A stretch of 64,000 nucleotides of DNA, from contig JADGJC010000196.1 in the NCBI GenBank assembly GCA_027596075.1, positions 1-64,000 of the forward strand. Direction: 5' to 3'. Positions 13,338 through 25,977 of this stretch are shown piece by piece. Made by a program: the position numbers and the translations under genes. How positions within the stretch are numbered: position 1 is the first letter of the stretch; each line of letters begins with the position of its first letter. The notes under the pieces are model-generated. The model made no database searches. It was given only the letters and a program-made list of their open reading frames with translations, and was not told the origin of the DNA. This DNA is from Rhizophlyctis rosea (lineage: Eukaryota > Chytridiomycota > Chytridiomycetes > Rhizophlyctidales > Rhizophlyctidaceae).

Positions 13338-13915
13338 ATGCCGATATCAGGCACGGGACTAGACATTATCCACCTCCCTCGCTTGCTGAAGCTATTATCA
13401 AGGCGTTCTCCCCAACGGTTTGCCACCTTCATCCTGTCTCCGAAAGAGTTGCCAGAGTGGAAGTCGCTTGCAGGGCAGTTTGCAAACGGGCCATTGACGA
13501 ATGTAGAGTCGTGGGATACCTTATCGGGAAAAGATCGACGGATAATATGTTGGCTGGGAGGAAGGCAAGAATGTCACTTGTGACCACCACCCTGGGCGAC
13601 TGCACAGTTGACATCGTCTTGAATAGGTGGGCCGCAAAAGAAGCTGCATACAAAGCTCTATACCCTCAGTGTCGCCCGACCTGGCAAGACGTCTCCATAC
13701 TCAAAGTAGAAGGTATTTGTGACACCATGATTATAACACCGTATGCGCCTCCAACCTCGCTCCTTCTCTTTACTTCGATGGGATTGTGATTCCAAGGGAA
13801 ACCGCAGTTACATATCAACCCGGCGGTCCCCGGTAGCCAAAATCTGGCTGTGCATGTGTCCATTAGCCACGACGGAGAGTATGCTGCTGCTCAAGTCATT
13901 GTGGAAACCAAATAA
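13338..13915 (+). CDS. PPT2: Holo-[acyl-carrier-protein] synthase (4'-phosphopantetheinyl transferase, AcpS type)
   Basis: This enzyme transfers 4'-phosphopantetheine from CoA to a serine of acyl carrier protein. A small single-domain AcpS enzyme in fungi is typically the mitochondrial one (Ppt2 in yeast), serving lipoate and type II fatty-acid synthesis. Three exons, 13338-13564, 13627-13712 and 13797-13915, give a 143-residue protein. The N-terminal Mg-binding strand is GTGLDIIHLPRL and the catalytic helix is RWAAKEAAYKAL. The C-terminal strands contain VHVSISHDGEYAAAQVIVE, with the family SISHD-type motif. Intron 1 has a GC donor (AG|GCAAGA) and splits the codon just before the catalytic helix; intron 2 is GT-AG. 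No obvious long targeting peptide precedes the domain, so organelle targeting is inferred from the family only. Confidence 0.92.
13565..13626 (+). other. GC-AG intron in the ACP synthase gene
   Basis: The donor context is AG|GCAAGA and the acceptor is gaatag|GTGG; length 62 bases. Splicing here joins LGG to RWAAKEAAYKAL in frame (exon 1 is 227 nt, phase 2). No GT donor nearby restores the conserved helix as cleanly. GC donors usually need strong consensus at the other positions, which is seen here. Confidence 0.8.
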
Positions 13916-14144
13916 TCCTAAATCCCTATTTGTACAAAAGTTGTCGGAACCCAAAAAAATCAGGCCCTTCTCATTCAAACTCTAGAAAACCTCTCCCTGA
14001 GCAAGTAGAGGTTCCGTTTCCAGCAACGTGCAAAACGGACCAGATACTCAATCATCCAGATTGCTACTTTCGTCCGTGCCTCACTGTGATCGAGATATCA
14101 ACCAAAAGCATACATAAAAATTAAGACTAAGAAACATAAGTGTA

Positions 14145-17100
14145 CTATCCCAGCCCATCCCCTCCATCACGGCCGCCACCTCGATCTCCATCTGAATTGG
14201 TATCCTGTTCCTTGTCATCTTTACCCTCCGCATCCGATACCGGACCTGCCGGTGAGAGCATTCCTTCCTCCGACATCTCCTCCTCTGAACCGTTAGCCGA
14301 ACCTATCGCCGACGCACTCGCCGTTTCGCTGGGACTCCGTGAACTTGCTATTGGCGGTAGCCGTAGGGCCGTAAAGTGAGTTCTGATAGGTGGATGTGGT
14401 CCGTAAACTGGCGCCGGCGTTTGATTTGTCACATGCACTACGTCATTTGGTTTCACGGCGCCGCCCTCTGGAGATAGCTCCGCTACATCAGAGTCTGCTG
14501 TTTGCGCTTCAGAAGTACCTTCTTGGTCGATGGAAGGTGATGCACTTGGTCGATGATGATGGGACCCATGTCCGCCCGATCCCAAACTCCCTCGACTTCC
14601 CATTCCCAGTTTTGATGGCTGGTTTGTGAGGTTTCTTATCGATGACTTGGACGTGCTATCCCGCAGTGGTCCCTCCCCATCCATAGGTGCCGTTCGTAAT
14701 ATCCCCGAGCCCAAGCCCCCTCCATGACTATTTGTACTTTTAGCTATTGAAGCCCCTGGCCGCAAACCGCTCTGGCTCCGCTGTGAAGTTTTGCTCAAAG
14801 CCGAGTCGCGATGGCTGCCGGCATCTGTGAGATTGGATGGAATCGCAGTAAGACCTGTCCGTGATCCAACATTCGAGGATGGAGTCGCATTTGACGAGGC
14901 GGTCCGGATGATGCCCGTGCCTGCAGGCGCTGCCGCTTCCGCTTGCCCTTTCCAATATGCTTTGTTGTTTTGGATGTTGGTCATAATGGGATCGAGGTCT
15001 TCAACCATGAAATTTGACCAAGCTTCAAAGAGTGGGAAAACAATGAAATCGATAAAACCCTAAAGCGGTGAAATGGGCGTCAGACGTTGAGCAACAATTG
15101 ACTCCACAAAGATTCTCAAAATCCGCAATACTCACAATTTGGCACTTCGGAATATCCGTCTTCTCCCTATCCATCATCGGACTAACCGGCACCCCCTTCC
15201 TCTTCTCCTCCTCCCCCTGCATGAAAAACTCCTCCATAATCATCTCCGTCCACCTCCGACATCCCTCCAAAGGCTTCGCCGGATTATTAATATCCGCACA
15301 CTTGATCGCAACATTCAACACCAACTTCCTGTCCGGCTTATTATCAAAATTGAACCCCGTCCCCGTCAATTTCGTCTTAAACTTCCCTATCCAGTCGAAA
15401 TGCTGCGACATATCGGTCGCCATAACCATGGAGATGACAAACTCGCGGACGGTTTTGCGCGTGTCGAGTGGGAGGGAGGAGAGGACGTCGTATTCGTCGT
15501 TGTTGTGCATCATTTCGAATATGGAGGAGCAATGGAAGTTTTCGAGGACGGCTTGGTCGTTGTAGCGGAGGGCGAGGGGGTTGAGGGTTGCGATGAGGAA
15601 GGCGTTGTTGACGCCCGGGTGCATGTAGTCGTGGATGATGGGGGCGATGATGGAGGCGAGTTGTTCTTCGGGTTTGATAACGTTCCATAATCGGGGACGG
15701 GTAACGTAGTAGTGCATGGCGTGCGTAACGTCCGCCGCGTGCGTGGCATTATGATATGGGTTACTGCCTCGGTATCCGCCCTCGACTTTAATCAACCAAT
15801 GCCGGAATTTGCGTTCGTTGATTTGGTATTTTTCGAAAAAGTCGTAGCGTCGGAATATGTACCATGCAATATAATAGAGTTCTCGCCCCCCTGAAGCCCT
15901 CGCCAAATCCGCCACGTCATAATTCGGATTATCCATATCCTCCAACAACGCGAACATCTCCAAATCCGTCTTCTGCAAAATATTATCCGTGCCTGGAGCC
16001 GGTCGCGCCGTGATAGCTGCTGCCGACGCATCCGATGCAAACGATGGCTGTTTCGTCGTCCCCTTCCTCCCGACCGTCCCTCCATCCTTCTCCGTCAACA
16101 GCATATTATTCAACCAATCATGCACATCCGCGTCCCCAGGCTTCTGATACAGATTCGGATTATACAACTGATCGCTCGCCAAAATCCCCATAATGAAATC
16201 AATCTCATCCTGCACGCTCTTATCAAGCTCCTGCGTCTCCTTCACATCCCTCAGAATCTGCGTCGCCCTCGCCAACGGAGCTTCCAAATCAACCTCCTTT
16301 TCGCTCTTTGCCCGCCGCAGTTGTCGTTTTAGGTCGATATTGGCGTGGTAGAGTTGGTTCATGTAATTATCTCGTTCCAATAGTGTTGACGCATTCAGTT
16401 TGATGAACCGTTCCAACATGACGAAACATAATACTACCATCCCGCACGCACCGCAGAGGACAGCTTCAAAGGCGAAGTTTATGCCTTGGCCATCTGCAAA
16501 CCCTACACCGCAGTAAATATCTGAACAGTCCGTGCGGTAAAAGAAATACATTCCGACGATGCAGAGGTAGTAGACGATGATGAAGGTGATTGAGTAGTAG
16601 ATAAGGTGTCGGGTCATGTCGTGGTTTCCGGATTGTAGGTATATAATGAGGAATGAGACGTACCACAGCACCATGACGATCATGTGTGCTTCACGGGATA
16701 TGAAGGTCAAGAGGACAAAAGGAGCGAGCGAGATGTAGAATGGAATGACGGAGTTGGGATTTCTTGCGTACGACATTCGAGATATTTGGAGGATGAATAT
16801 TGATATGTGGAAGTAGAAGTAGGCCATGTAGAAGCGCATGTTCGGGGACCATTCGGTTTGGTAGGCGACCCAAAGGAGAAGGAGGAAGGAAAGGTAGTGT
16901 GTCGCCATTTGAATCATGATGGGTCCGCGTAACGGGTGTCCGAGTTCCTTCAATTTGTCGCGGATATTTCGAGAAGTGATTGAAGCGTTGTCCCCGACAT
17001 CCGAACTGGTAATAAATGGCTGGTGCGGACGTGCCATAGTCGATTGGAAAAACCCTCCGTCTCTCAAAAACGACGACCCGCCAAGCTCATTAATCCCCGC

Positions 17101-17880
17101 CTCCGTACTCATAATCGCCGACGACTGAATAGGCATCCTAGAAGCCGACGCACCCATAAGCGCTCTCCCCGTCCCCCCAACCCCACTGACACTCAAACTC
17201 ATCGCCCCATCCGCATACCAACTCGCCGGCCGTCCCCCAACAGGTCCACCCCCCGCGCCCGGCGCCGTATGCCGCGTCAAACTCTTTGTCCATATCGGCG
17301 GCCGATCCGTTCCAAACCCTCTATATGTCATTGTTGGCGCTCCGCTACTATATGATGGTCCGCTGCTGTGTGTTGATGGTCCTCCTTGTCCGGCAAGCTG
17401 AGCCAGCATGTACGTACTACCCAGAAAGGGACCGTTCAAGTTCCCTCCACCCCCTCCGCCTCCTCCTACGCCGAACGCTTGGGCGGTTGGTGCGAGATGC
17501 AGTCCAAAGGTGCTTCCGTCGTTTGGGCCGGCGTGGATGGATGGAACGCCGAGACCTCTTGCTGTTGATGCTGCGAGGGTTTGTGCGCGTGTCTGTTTGC
17601 GCTGTTGTGGTGGGGTTGCGACTGCGTGCGGGTGGGCTAGGGTGACGGAGAAGGCCGGCCGATTGATGGATGAGGAGTTGGAGTAGGGTGGCCGTAATGT
17701 TGATGACGAATGATATCCTCCTTCGCTGTCGCCGTGTGAGAGGGGAGTTCCTGGTAGTAGAGGTTCTGCAGGGTGGTCTGGCAGCGATGTATGTCCTGAA
17801 TAGGAGGACTGGTATGGGTACTTGTTGAACGACGGTGGTTTTGCGCGGGAAGAAAGTGATGGGGATTCGCGATCAGGCAT
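14145..17880 (-). CDS. Membrane-anchored 3',5'-cyclic-nucleotide phosphodiesterase (class I)
   Basis: The enzyme hydrolyses cAMP and/or cGMP. Two exons, 17880-15136 and 15059-14145 (intron 76 bases, donor GTGAGT, phase 0), encode 1,219 residues. Residues 1 to about 320 are Ser/Pro/Gly-rich and disordered, with a run of eight glycines. Residues about 322-480 form about six hydrophobic helices. A helical linker (STLLERDNYMNQLYHANIDL) leads to the catalytic domain, about 620-950. Metal-site residues are visible in HNATHAADVTHAMH, in the class I signature HDYMHPGVNN (H near residue 750) and in KCADINNPAKP. The intron falls just after DIPKCQI and exon 2 resumes GFIDFIVFPLFEAWSNF, as expected at the end of a PDE domain. 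The last 270 or so residues are low-complexity. Substrate preference cannot be read by eye. None of the membrane helices carries a lysine suited to retinal, so this is not a rhodopsin-PDE. Confidence 0.93.
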
Positions 17881-18877
17881 ATCCTAATGAAGAAGGGAGG
17901 TGTGGGACTGCTCCGTGTTGGGTCTTCCTCCCTCCAACCTCCTTCCAGATTGGGCCAGCTTTGATGTTGTTACAGTAATATGATGAGATTTTCTCTCCGA
18001 CTGGATAACGATACAAAGGAGGTTCGATCAATGATAAGTCTCAAGATTTGAGAACGTGATGCCATGACGTATAACTGCCGAGACTGAGCTCACCGTACGC
18101 ACGTAGATCAAGGTTGAAGCCACCAAGCGGTGGAATCTCACAAAGCAATTATGGACGGAGCACGCGGACGATTGCAGTGCGGAACAGTAGATTGCCCCTA
18201 TTCCGCAATAGTGATCCATCAATTCGCATTGCTCTGGATTGCCCGCCTCGCCTATTCTATGCGCTTTTTGATTCGTGTCTTATTGAATAAAAAGCGCCCA
18301 CGGACAAGATTTGCCAGTTCCCGGATCAATGCGTAAATGAGGCTTTCTCAATTGGGCCACAGGTTGGGGCTATTCAATGGGCTGGTACAAGGGAGTCACA
18401 AGTTATCTCGGTAATGGATATGTGAGGAGGACAAGTTCATCTGCTTTCTTCTGCGGAGCACAGCCAGCTGGGACGCCTGGAGGTGAAAAAGTCCTGAGGG
18501 AAGCGCGAAGCGGTTCAGGGTCCTTATGACCCTCATTCCTGATCGATGTAATCAGTGACTCATTAACCCGATCTTTGGGCTCTTCTGAGAGTGGCCACTT
18601 AACAGCTGCTTTGGTACCGGAGGCGACCTCGCAATGTCCAACGTATTACATTGTGCGTTATTGCGAGGTCGGAAGAATAAGTAAAGCAACTGGTCCAATG
18701 TTGGTAAAAATGAAGGCCATTCACGAACTGATGACTAAGCCTGTCAAGCCACATCCTCCCCCTTCTCACCCTTTTGTGTCCAACCCGCCATGCTCCACCA
18801 ATCATGAAGTATTTACAAAACCCCCGCTGGGGAAAGAACATTATATTTACATATCCGCAAACACATTCTCCACACCT
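17881..18877. other. Intergenic region upstream of the PDE gene
   Basis: About 1 kb between the PDE start and the stop of the next minus-strand gene. Only short frames without domain character are present. It probably includes the PDE promoter and the 3' UTR of the upstream gene. Confidence 0.5.
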
Positions 18878-20674
18878 TTACCGCCGAGACCGCCTCGTAT
18901 GTGCACCCACAACATCTTCGCACCGAACCGGCTCCTCCACCGCCAGCCATAACTGCATAGCGTCAATATTCCAATTCGAACGATTCGAAATGACCGTAGC
19001 TTGTGCCGAGTAAGATGTTGCAGACAGTGGGCCATCAGCAAGTTTAGGATAGGATAGCGATACGGTGTCGACATCTTCTTCTGGTTGACAGCTGGTTGCG
19101 ACATCCGGGGAAAAATTGGAAGACTTTCAGTCCCACATTTCCCGCTTGACACATGATGTGGCTTGATACTTACAGTTCGTCAGCAGATGGCTTTCCATCC
19201 TGCCGCAGCTTGGAAACACCGGCATTCTTTTTGGCGCGTGGTAATCGAGTGGGCTGAGCATATTTCTCATTTTCCGAACGGTTGTCGAGCGACACGAGGT
19301 TGGAGTACTGAACTTTGTTTTTATTTACATTCAAAGCCTGATAGAAGATCAATTGGATGAGCTCGATCTTGAGAATCTCATCTGTGGCACGGAAGAAACA
19401 TTGATACTCACCTCAGTCGTGATTTTGCTTTGAACTTTTCTGATGGCCGTCTGGTCCGTATGCATCAAATCAATCATCGCTGCACGGGGATCAAACGTCG
19501 CGTTTCGCACGCTATCCATTTGCAGTTGAACCAATTTTGACGAATGTGGTTTCGGATTGGTAAAGTCCGCTGCGATATCACGTGTGTGCATTGGCTGCTC
19601 TGGTTCTCTATCGCTGCCATGTGCGGCATAATATTTTCGATGGTTGTATGGAATGGTTCCCGCTGATTTCGAAAGAGATGTTTTGGGAGGTTGTCCGGGA
19701 GGAGGGCGCATTAAACGGGCATCGGTGTCAGGAAGAATATCTAGTTGTCCGCGAATTCTGGGATCGACGACTTTTTTTGAGTCTATTTCTACACCCGAGT
19801 CGCTTGACGAGCCCGTCGACGCAGCTTTCAATCCTCCTTTCTTTCCCTTTCCTATGACGCGATGCCGACTACTTGATGCTGGTATTTTTCCCCCCTGACT
19901 ACTCTGTGTGTCTCTCTCAACCGGTCTTCCAGATGCCCATGTGCTTCGAACCACCACTACATCTTCATCCATCGCCAACTCCGCCGGATGTGCCGCAGGT
20001 ACTGGAGGCTCCGATGGTGTGATTTGACTAAATGAGTCATTCCCCACATCGACAGACTCGTAGGCTCTTGACGCTTCCGACATTGTAGATGCCGGCGCAA
20101 GGTTTGGGGATGATATACCAGCATGCGGCGCAACCTCCGGCCTCCTTACGCCTGTCTGTGATGACCGCTCATGAAGAGGCTTGCCTGTTGTTGCGATGAT
20201 TGGTCGCGGGGAAATATCGACTCTACCAGACCGTCCCACTCTTGCCCTCGATTTGATTTCCTCCTTATTGAGGAGACATTCTTCAATAATAGCGAGGCCA
20301 TGATCACCATACAGAATTTGATGACTGTGAGGTTGTGGGCTCACGTTCGTCAGATCCGAAACGTTGTCCAAGTTGAGATCTGGCGCATTTTCCGGGTATG
20401 CTGCCGCGGAGGGCCTGACGGTATGTGCTTCTGAGTAAGCAGAAATAGATTCGAATCTACTGGATGTTTGAGATTGTTCGCTAAGCGATGATTGAAGGCG
20501 GGCAGGATTATGGTGTGAAGATGACGATAGTGCCGAGTGAGCGGACTTAAACGGTGCAGGGGCTTGGGCGTTACGGAGTGAGGAGTGGGTGGCTTTGTGC
20601 TGTGCGGAGCGCGCCGTTGAGGGCGCCTTTCGAATCTCAGGATCGTCGGCGGTTGGAATAAACGTGAACGTCAT
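18878..20674 (-). CDS. Hypothetical disordered protein, at least three exons
   Basis: I do not recognise the family. The first exon (from MTFTFIPTADDPEIRKAPS at 20674 to about 19400) encodes about 420 mostly disordered, Ser/Pro/Ala-rich residues, with one ordered-looking stretch (DHGLAIIEECLLNKEEIKSR). A second exon contains ILKIELIQLIFYQALNVNKN and NLVSLDNRSENEKYAQPTRL, which looks like a conserved helix plus linker. It ends at a clear donor (GTAAGT near 19172). A third exon joins in frame through CQPEEDVDTVSLSYPKLADG to NRSNWNIDAMQLWLAVEEPV and stops at 18878. The first junction is ambiguous: the best-looking donor and acceptor are only about 30-35 bases apart, and a 59-base alternative also fits. 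The product is about 560 residues. No membrane segment or catalytic motif is seen. Confidence 0.6.
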
Positions 20675-21424
20675 TGATATGGTGAGGGCAAGGAGATGTA
20701 GCGCCGAATATTTAGGTAATTCAATCCTTCAGCAAACCGACGCGTTTGAAGTACTAAGGGCCAAACCGACGAGATTAGTGAATCCAAAGAGACCGGAGAT
20801 ATTATACACCTATCTCGTCCGTTCACCTACCAGCTCACAGGCGACAACATTGTCTTAGGTGGCTAATAATACACGAGGTTCCAATCGCATGGTACTTGCA
20901 CGGGGGACAGAGTCACCTAGGGTTTCTGCGTCAAGTTCCAAACCTCCGTAAATATGAAAGGAAGCTACGCCAGTTCAAAGTTTGTTGACTCCCTCTTCCC
21001 GTGTTTCTTATCTACTAGAGCAGGCGTGTGAGCCGTGTCCTGGCGTGATAGATGGACAAATGATGTGAAGTGTGGGAAGAAGAAAGCAGGACAGAGGAAG
21101 GCCGTGTTTCTGTGTTGAGCACTTTGATTCAATTAAACCTAAATTGGTAGTTATGAATTACCTAACAAACCGGGTACTGATGACTCATGATATGTCATAC
21201 ACCTCCATTTGGGCCCACCCAATCAAATGCAACCAGCCGCTACCACAAGGTATGCGCTGCGTGTGGGGAAACCCAACATTGAGACCCACCCTTCCCACAC
21301 TGTCCGTCTCTTCCCCATTCGTTTCCAAACTGATCCTTTGGAGACGGGGGGTTAGCTAGAAACACCCACTGCATTTCAACTGTCGTCTAGCAGTGCACCC
21401 GAAGGGACAAACTCCACTCATACA
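20675..21424. other. Divergent promoter region (hypothetical gene / SEC63)
   Basis: About 750 bases between two divergent starts. No coding sequence is supported. It should contain the promoters of both genes. I see no clear TATA box or operator-like repeat. Confidence 0.45.
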
Positions 21425-24400
21425 ATGGCTCAATATCAATATGACGAGACGGGGGCTATCTTCAACTACTTCCTGTTGACGATTCTGGCCCTGGTGCTGG
21501 TTCCCATGACTTACACCAAAGTGTTTGGAGCCAAAGGTTGGTTGAACATATATTTACTCTCATTCAATTCTATCTGCAGCAGCTGCTGTATCTCGCTGTG
21601 GACTGACAACTGTTGTTCTGGCAGCCAAACGTGATCCCAATGCGTGCAAGTGCGCCAACTGCCAGAACAAGCGGAAGCGTATCGCGGCTTTGAAGACGAA
21701 GGACCAGCCTTTGATTTCCGTAAAGTGGGTATTTAGCACAATGAGAAGCTGTTTCTTTGACGATTAACCGTTCTTGTAATCTATAGGACGATTTTCCTTG
21801 TCCTCGGATGGATCTTCTTCGCTCTCGTTGCTTACAAAGTGGCTACCACGGTCATTGAAGAGCCTGGACCATGGGATCCCTATGAAATTATGGGCCTTAC
21901 TGAGGTGTGATCAAGTCGGCGTTTCCGTTTTCATTCTCAGTTCATCTCATGCTCATGTCTTTCAGGATGCGGATGCAGCTGCTGTGAAAAGCGCATACCG
22001 TAAACTCTCCAAAACCCTGTGAGTGACGTCATTTCCCCCCAACGCACATCATTGAGCGGTTGCTTACCACTTTCATTAGTCACCCGGATGCAGTGTTGAA
22101 CAAGTCACCCGAAGAGCAGGCAGAAGCGGCAAGGAAATACGTTGACCTGGCAAAGGCTATGAAAGTGTATGTACTTTCTGCTTGTCATGTGAATTGTACC
22201 CAAGTACACTCATCATATTGCGCAGATTGACCGATGAGGAAGCCAAGCAGCGGTGGATAGAACATAAGAATCCGGATGGTCCTCAAGGTGGAGCATGCAC
22301 AGAATTGGACTCTCGGCGACATCAGGCTCACATTTTCCGATAGCACTACAACTTGGGTTGGCATTGCCCAAATGGCTTGTGGAAGAAAGCAACAGCGTTT
22401 GGGTATGTTCTGCGTAGTCCTGTCGCTCCGCCGAAGTCTCCCTATTGATCCTATTTGCAATCAGGTCTTGGGTCTGTACACGGCCGTGTTCATGATCGCT
22501 CTTCCCACACTTGTGGTAAGGCTCTTTCGGCGCACTTTCGTCCTAAGCAGACGCAAACTCTTTGGTTTCACAGGCGCAATGGTGGAACAACGCCAAAAAC
22601 ATGACCAAAGACAAAATCATGCATCAAACAATGGCGCGGTTTTATCGAGACATGAAGGAAAACTTCACATTCAAACGTATGTTGCTGGGCGATGTCATTT
22701 GTCGTTTCTGAGCTCCCTCATGAACTCTTTCATTACGCAGCTCTGCTTGAATTGCTGGCAAAGTCGGAGGAGTTCCACACCCTTGTCACATTGGACAAGA
22801 GCGACACTGCTGCTTTGGACAACGTGAGTGGGAAAGAGTTTTCGTTTTGTAATGGTCAGCGTCTGACGGTTATTCGCAGTTGGCCGATGAAGTGAAGACC
22901 GCTATGGAGGAAAAGACGACGGACCGTTACGACAAGACCAAAAGGGTATGTAATTCGCTTGGAATCCGTGCTATGCAAAGATCTAACTCAGTATTTTGCA
23001 GGGTCAAGCAAAAGACGCAGCTACTGCACTTGCTCAGAAGGTTTCTCTTCTCCTAAACGCACACATGCTTCGCATCATCCCTTCCGACAAGAAACTTGCT
23101 GAAGGTGAGATATTTCGTTGGACCGCCATATCTCTCAATGTTTACTCACTCGAATCATGTAATAGAGCAAGCCGTCATCGTGGAGAGATCCACACATTTG
23201 ATCGGAGGGATGTTGCAAATCACGCAATCAAGAAACTGGATGAGCATGACCTTGCAAGCTCTGGATTTGGCGCAGGTATGATGTCGTGGTAGACACATAT
23301 CGTCGTAACGAAAGCTCATGGTGAACGTCTCAGGGTGTCACGCAAGCACTGTACTTCCACCAATCACCTCTGTTGCAATTACCTTTCCCCGACCCCTCAA
23401 TCTTGAAACACTTCAACACGAAAAAGGTGAGTGTGCATCAAACTCGTTTGCATAAAAGGATTTAGACTCACCTTATCCTTCATCAGCGCCAAATACAAAC
23501 CATCCGTGACCTCCTTGAACTTCCTCAAGAAGAACAAGAGTAGGTTCAAGCGATCATGGATTAGGATTGGTATGCCACTAACATCTTGATAATAGTTCTC
23601 TCCTGCGCACCTTGAGCGATTCGGACAAGGAGAACGTTCTCTCAGTTGCAAAGCAGTACCCTCTCATCAAGATTGTGAAGAAGAGCTTCTCAGGTATGCA
23701 TTGTCGTTGCGCGCGGGAGAAAATTTGGCAGCGTCATTGAAAGCCTCAACCCGTCAGTACTCGGCGAGCCCGCAATCATTCCCGACTCCATCGTCACACT
23801 AACAGTTAAGCTGTCATTGATCGCTCCTGAGGATCTGGAGAAGGAGAAGGGACAGGGGCCGTTGGAGCAAAATGACAATGACCCGGAGGATGCGGAAGAG
23901 CCTAAGAAGGAGTGGTGGGCGGGAAGTGCGGGAAAGGTTCCTGACGTTCATGCTCCATTCTATCCTGCGGTTCGTGGATTTGGATTTGTTGAGGTGGCAT
24001 GTTTTTGTTTCTGACGCTGCGTGATTTGCAGGAGAAGAAACCTTCGTGGTGGGTGATGATGGGTGACATCAGGCAAAACCGGTTGATCACCGCTGGGAAG
24101 ACGAATGACTTGAGCCCTGGAAATGACGCAACGGTGAGTCCTCATGACGTTTGATGTGATAGAGTATGGATGCGGATGATTGACAATGTATGGAATGCGT
24201 AGGTTCGTCTCCAATTCCAAGCTCCTCCACGGCCAGGATCATGGCAGTTCCAAATCTTCGTCAAGTCTGACTCGTATCTGGGATGTGACGGTATGACGGA
24301 GGTCAAGGTATGTTAATCGACTTGTGCATCTCCATTTCTTTGTGAATATGTACTAACAGACACATTTCAGCTCAATGTCTCACCACCTGAAGCCGCGCCC

Positions 24401-24598
24401 CTTATCGAGGAAGACGATGACATCTCGGAGCCGGAGGAGGACAGCATTGCGGGACAAATGCATGCCATGCGCACTGGGCAGGCTCCTCAAGTGAAGGCGC
24501 CCAAGGGTGAACATGACGATTCGTCAGACTCGGACGATGATGATGGGGATGCAAATGGGGCTGACGATGACGATTCGAGTGAGGATGAGGATGATTGA
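21425..24598 (+). CDS. SEC63: SEC63, ER protein-translocation J-domain subunit (many exons)
   Basis: Sec63 is an ER membrane protein that partners the Sec61 channel and recruits BiP/Kar2 through a lumenal J domain for post-translational import. The start is MAQYQYDETGAIFNYFLLTI (first membrane helix). A cytosolic Cys/Lys segment (KCANCQNKRKR) follows, then a second helix (IFLVLGWIFFALVAYKVA). The J domain starts DPYEIMGLTEDADAAAVKSA, with an intact HPD formed across an intron near 22081 (CT|T CAC CCG GAT). A third helix (VLGLYTAVFMIALPTLV) leads into the Brl region (VTQALYFHQSPLLQLPFPDP and the repeated beta-sandwich SWWVMMGDIRQNRLI). The C-terminus is acidic (SDSDDDDGDANGADDDD), the known Sec62-binding feature of the family. 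There are about a dozen short introns. Exon borders in 22400-23700 are approximate. Confidence 0.95.
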
Positions 24599-25977
24599 GT
24601 GGGATAGTGGGTGGAGGAGGAGGTTGATCTGGATTGTAGATGCTTTTTCTTTGCGTAGTTGGCGCCGATGTGTCGTCGGCTTGTGACTTTATGAATATAT
24701 ATAATTCCTGTGCTGGATGCCCCTGTGTTTGATGATATGTGGGATGTGTTTTTGTACACGGAAACCATTTGCGAAGAAGGACGACGCCAAGGCAGACAGG
24801 AAATGGGAACGATGCTGGCAACGGTTAAACTGGGTTATCAACCCCTGACTCCAACCAATATGGTCGGGCTAAACGGGTGATGGATGGCATTGGAAAATGA
24901 TTGATGAAACATACCCTGATTGAAAGTCCTTTTGCAATGACCACACAATGCAGTATGACATGGGAGAAAATGACATGCAAATGATCATTGTCAACAAATT
25001 CGAAGGACAAATTCATCCGTACATGCATTATAATACAGTAGCGTATCCTACTCAACCCTTGATGCATTTCTGTGAACAACGAGAAGGGTAAAAGCACACG
25101 AAGACCATACGCATAAAACGAGATGGACCAATGGTGCGGAGCAAGCGTACGACAAGTGACTGGTGCGGTATTCGGCACGTCTGCAGTCGACTTACCAGAC
25201 AAGCGAAACTTAATCAAGCTTGCCAATTGCGCTGAGAACGAAGCAAACCTCAACTTTGATACCCCAGTAGCCGTGAAGCCAGAAGGGGCGGATCTGATGA
25301 CTCAAAATAGGGTGTAGGGGTGAATGTGTGTTGACGGTGGGAAGAGGACGAAAATGTGCAAAGCCAGAAGTGTTCCGTTGAAGTCGCCGGTTGGAACTTG
25401 AAAGGTAGACCGCCGATGGCCCCGTTGGGGGCGCAAAGCAACAACATAGAAAAGCAAAGAAGATTCAGTCCTAAACAGATATCAAGTCCTGGACGACGAG
25501 CAGAGAGCAACTAAGGAGGACACATGCAAGGTGCTCCAAAAAGGAAACGACCATGGGGGGGGAAGACGAAACAGATTCCATATACGCGATACGCCTCAGG
25601 AAACGCCGAATCCGTCCAGCTTCAATCTACTATTTTTGTTTGCGAGCCTCCCGTATACTCTATGTTGCTCGTCGCCCAGGAAGGAAGGGCATTTGGATAC
25701 TTACTTAGCTGGTTGAATGTGTCGGGCTAGATCGTGAAAAAAATGTGAGAATGAGGAATGAAATGCGAGGCCTCAGGCAGGAAGATTTTTGGGGTTGGAG
25801 CAAGGGTAAATTACGGTCGCACAAACAGTATGCCCAGATTTGGTGAAATAGGTATCCCAAGCCACTAATCTGAGCCACCGGAAGTCTGGGGTTAAAATTG
25901 CCACATTTGTATTTCAACAGACCATCACCGAATACTTGTAGGAAGGTCAATCATCGCAGATCAGAAAGGCCTACCAC
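24599..25977. other. Long intergenic region between SEC63 and BTB gene
   Basis: Almost 1.4 kb without a gene I can support. Several short frames on both strands lack domains and splice support. The first few hundred bases are the SEC63 3' UTR. The last part precedes the BTB-protein start. Confidence 0.45.

Noticed and set aside
16400..17000. Rhodopsin-phosphodiesterase fusion
   Set aside because: About six helices instead of eight, and no lysine within the last helices to bind retinal.
20446..20459. 14-base palindrome tagattcgaatcta as a tRNA or operator site
   Set aside because: It lies inside a coding exon, with no cloverleaf or flanking structure.
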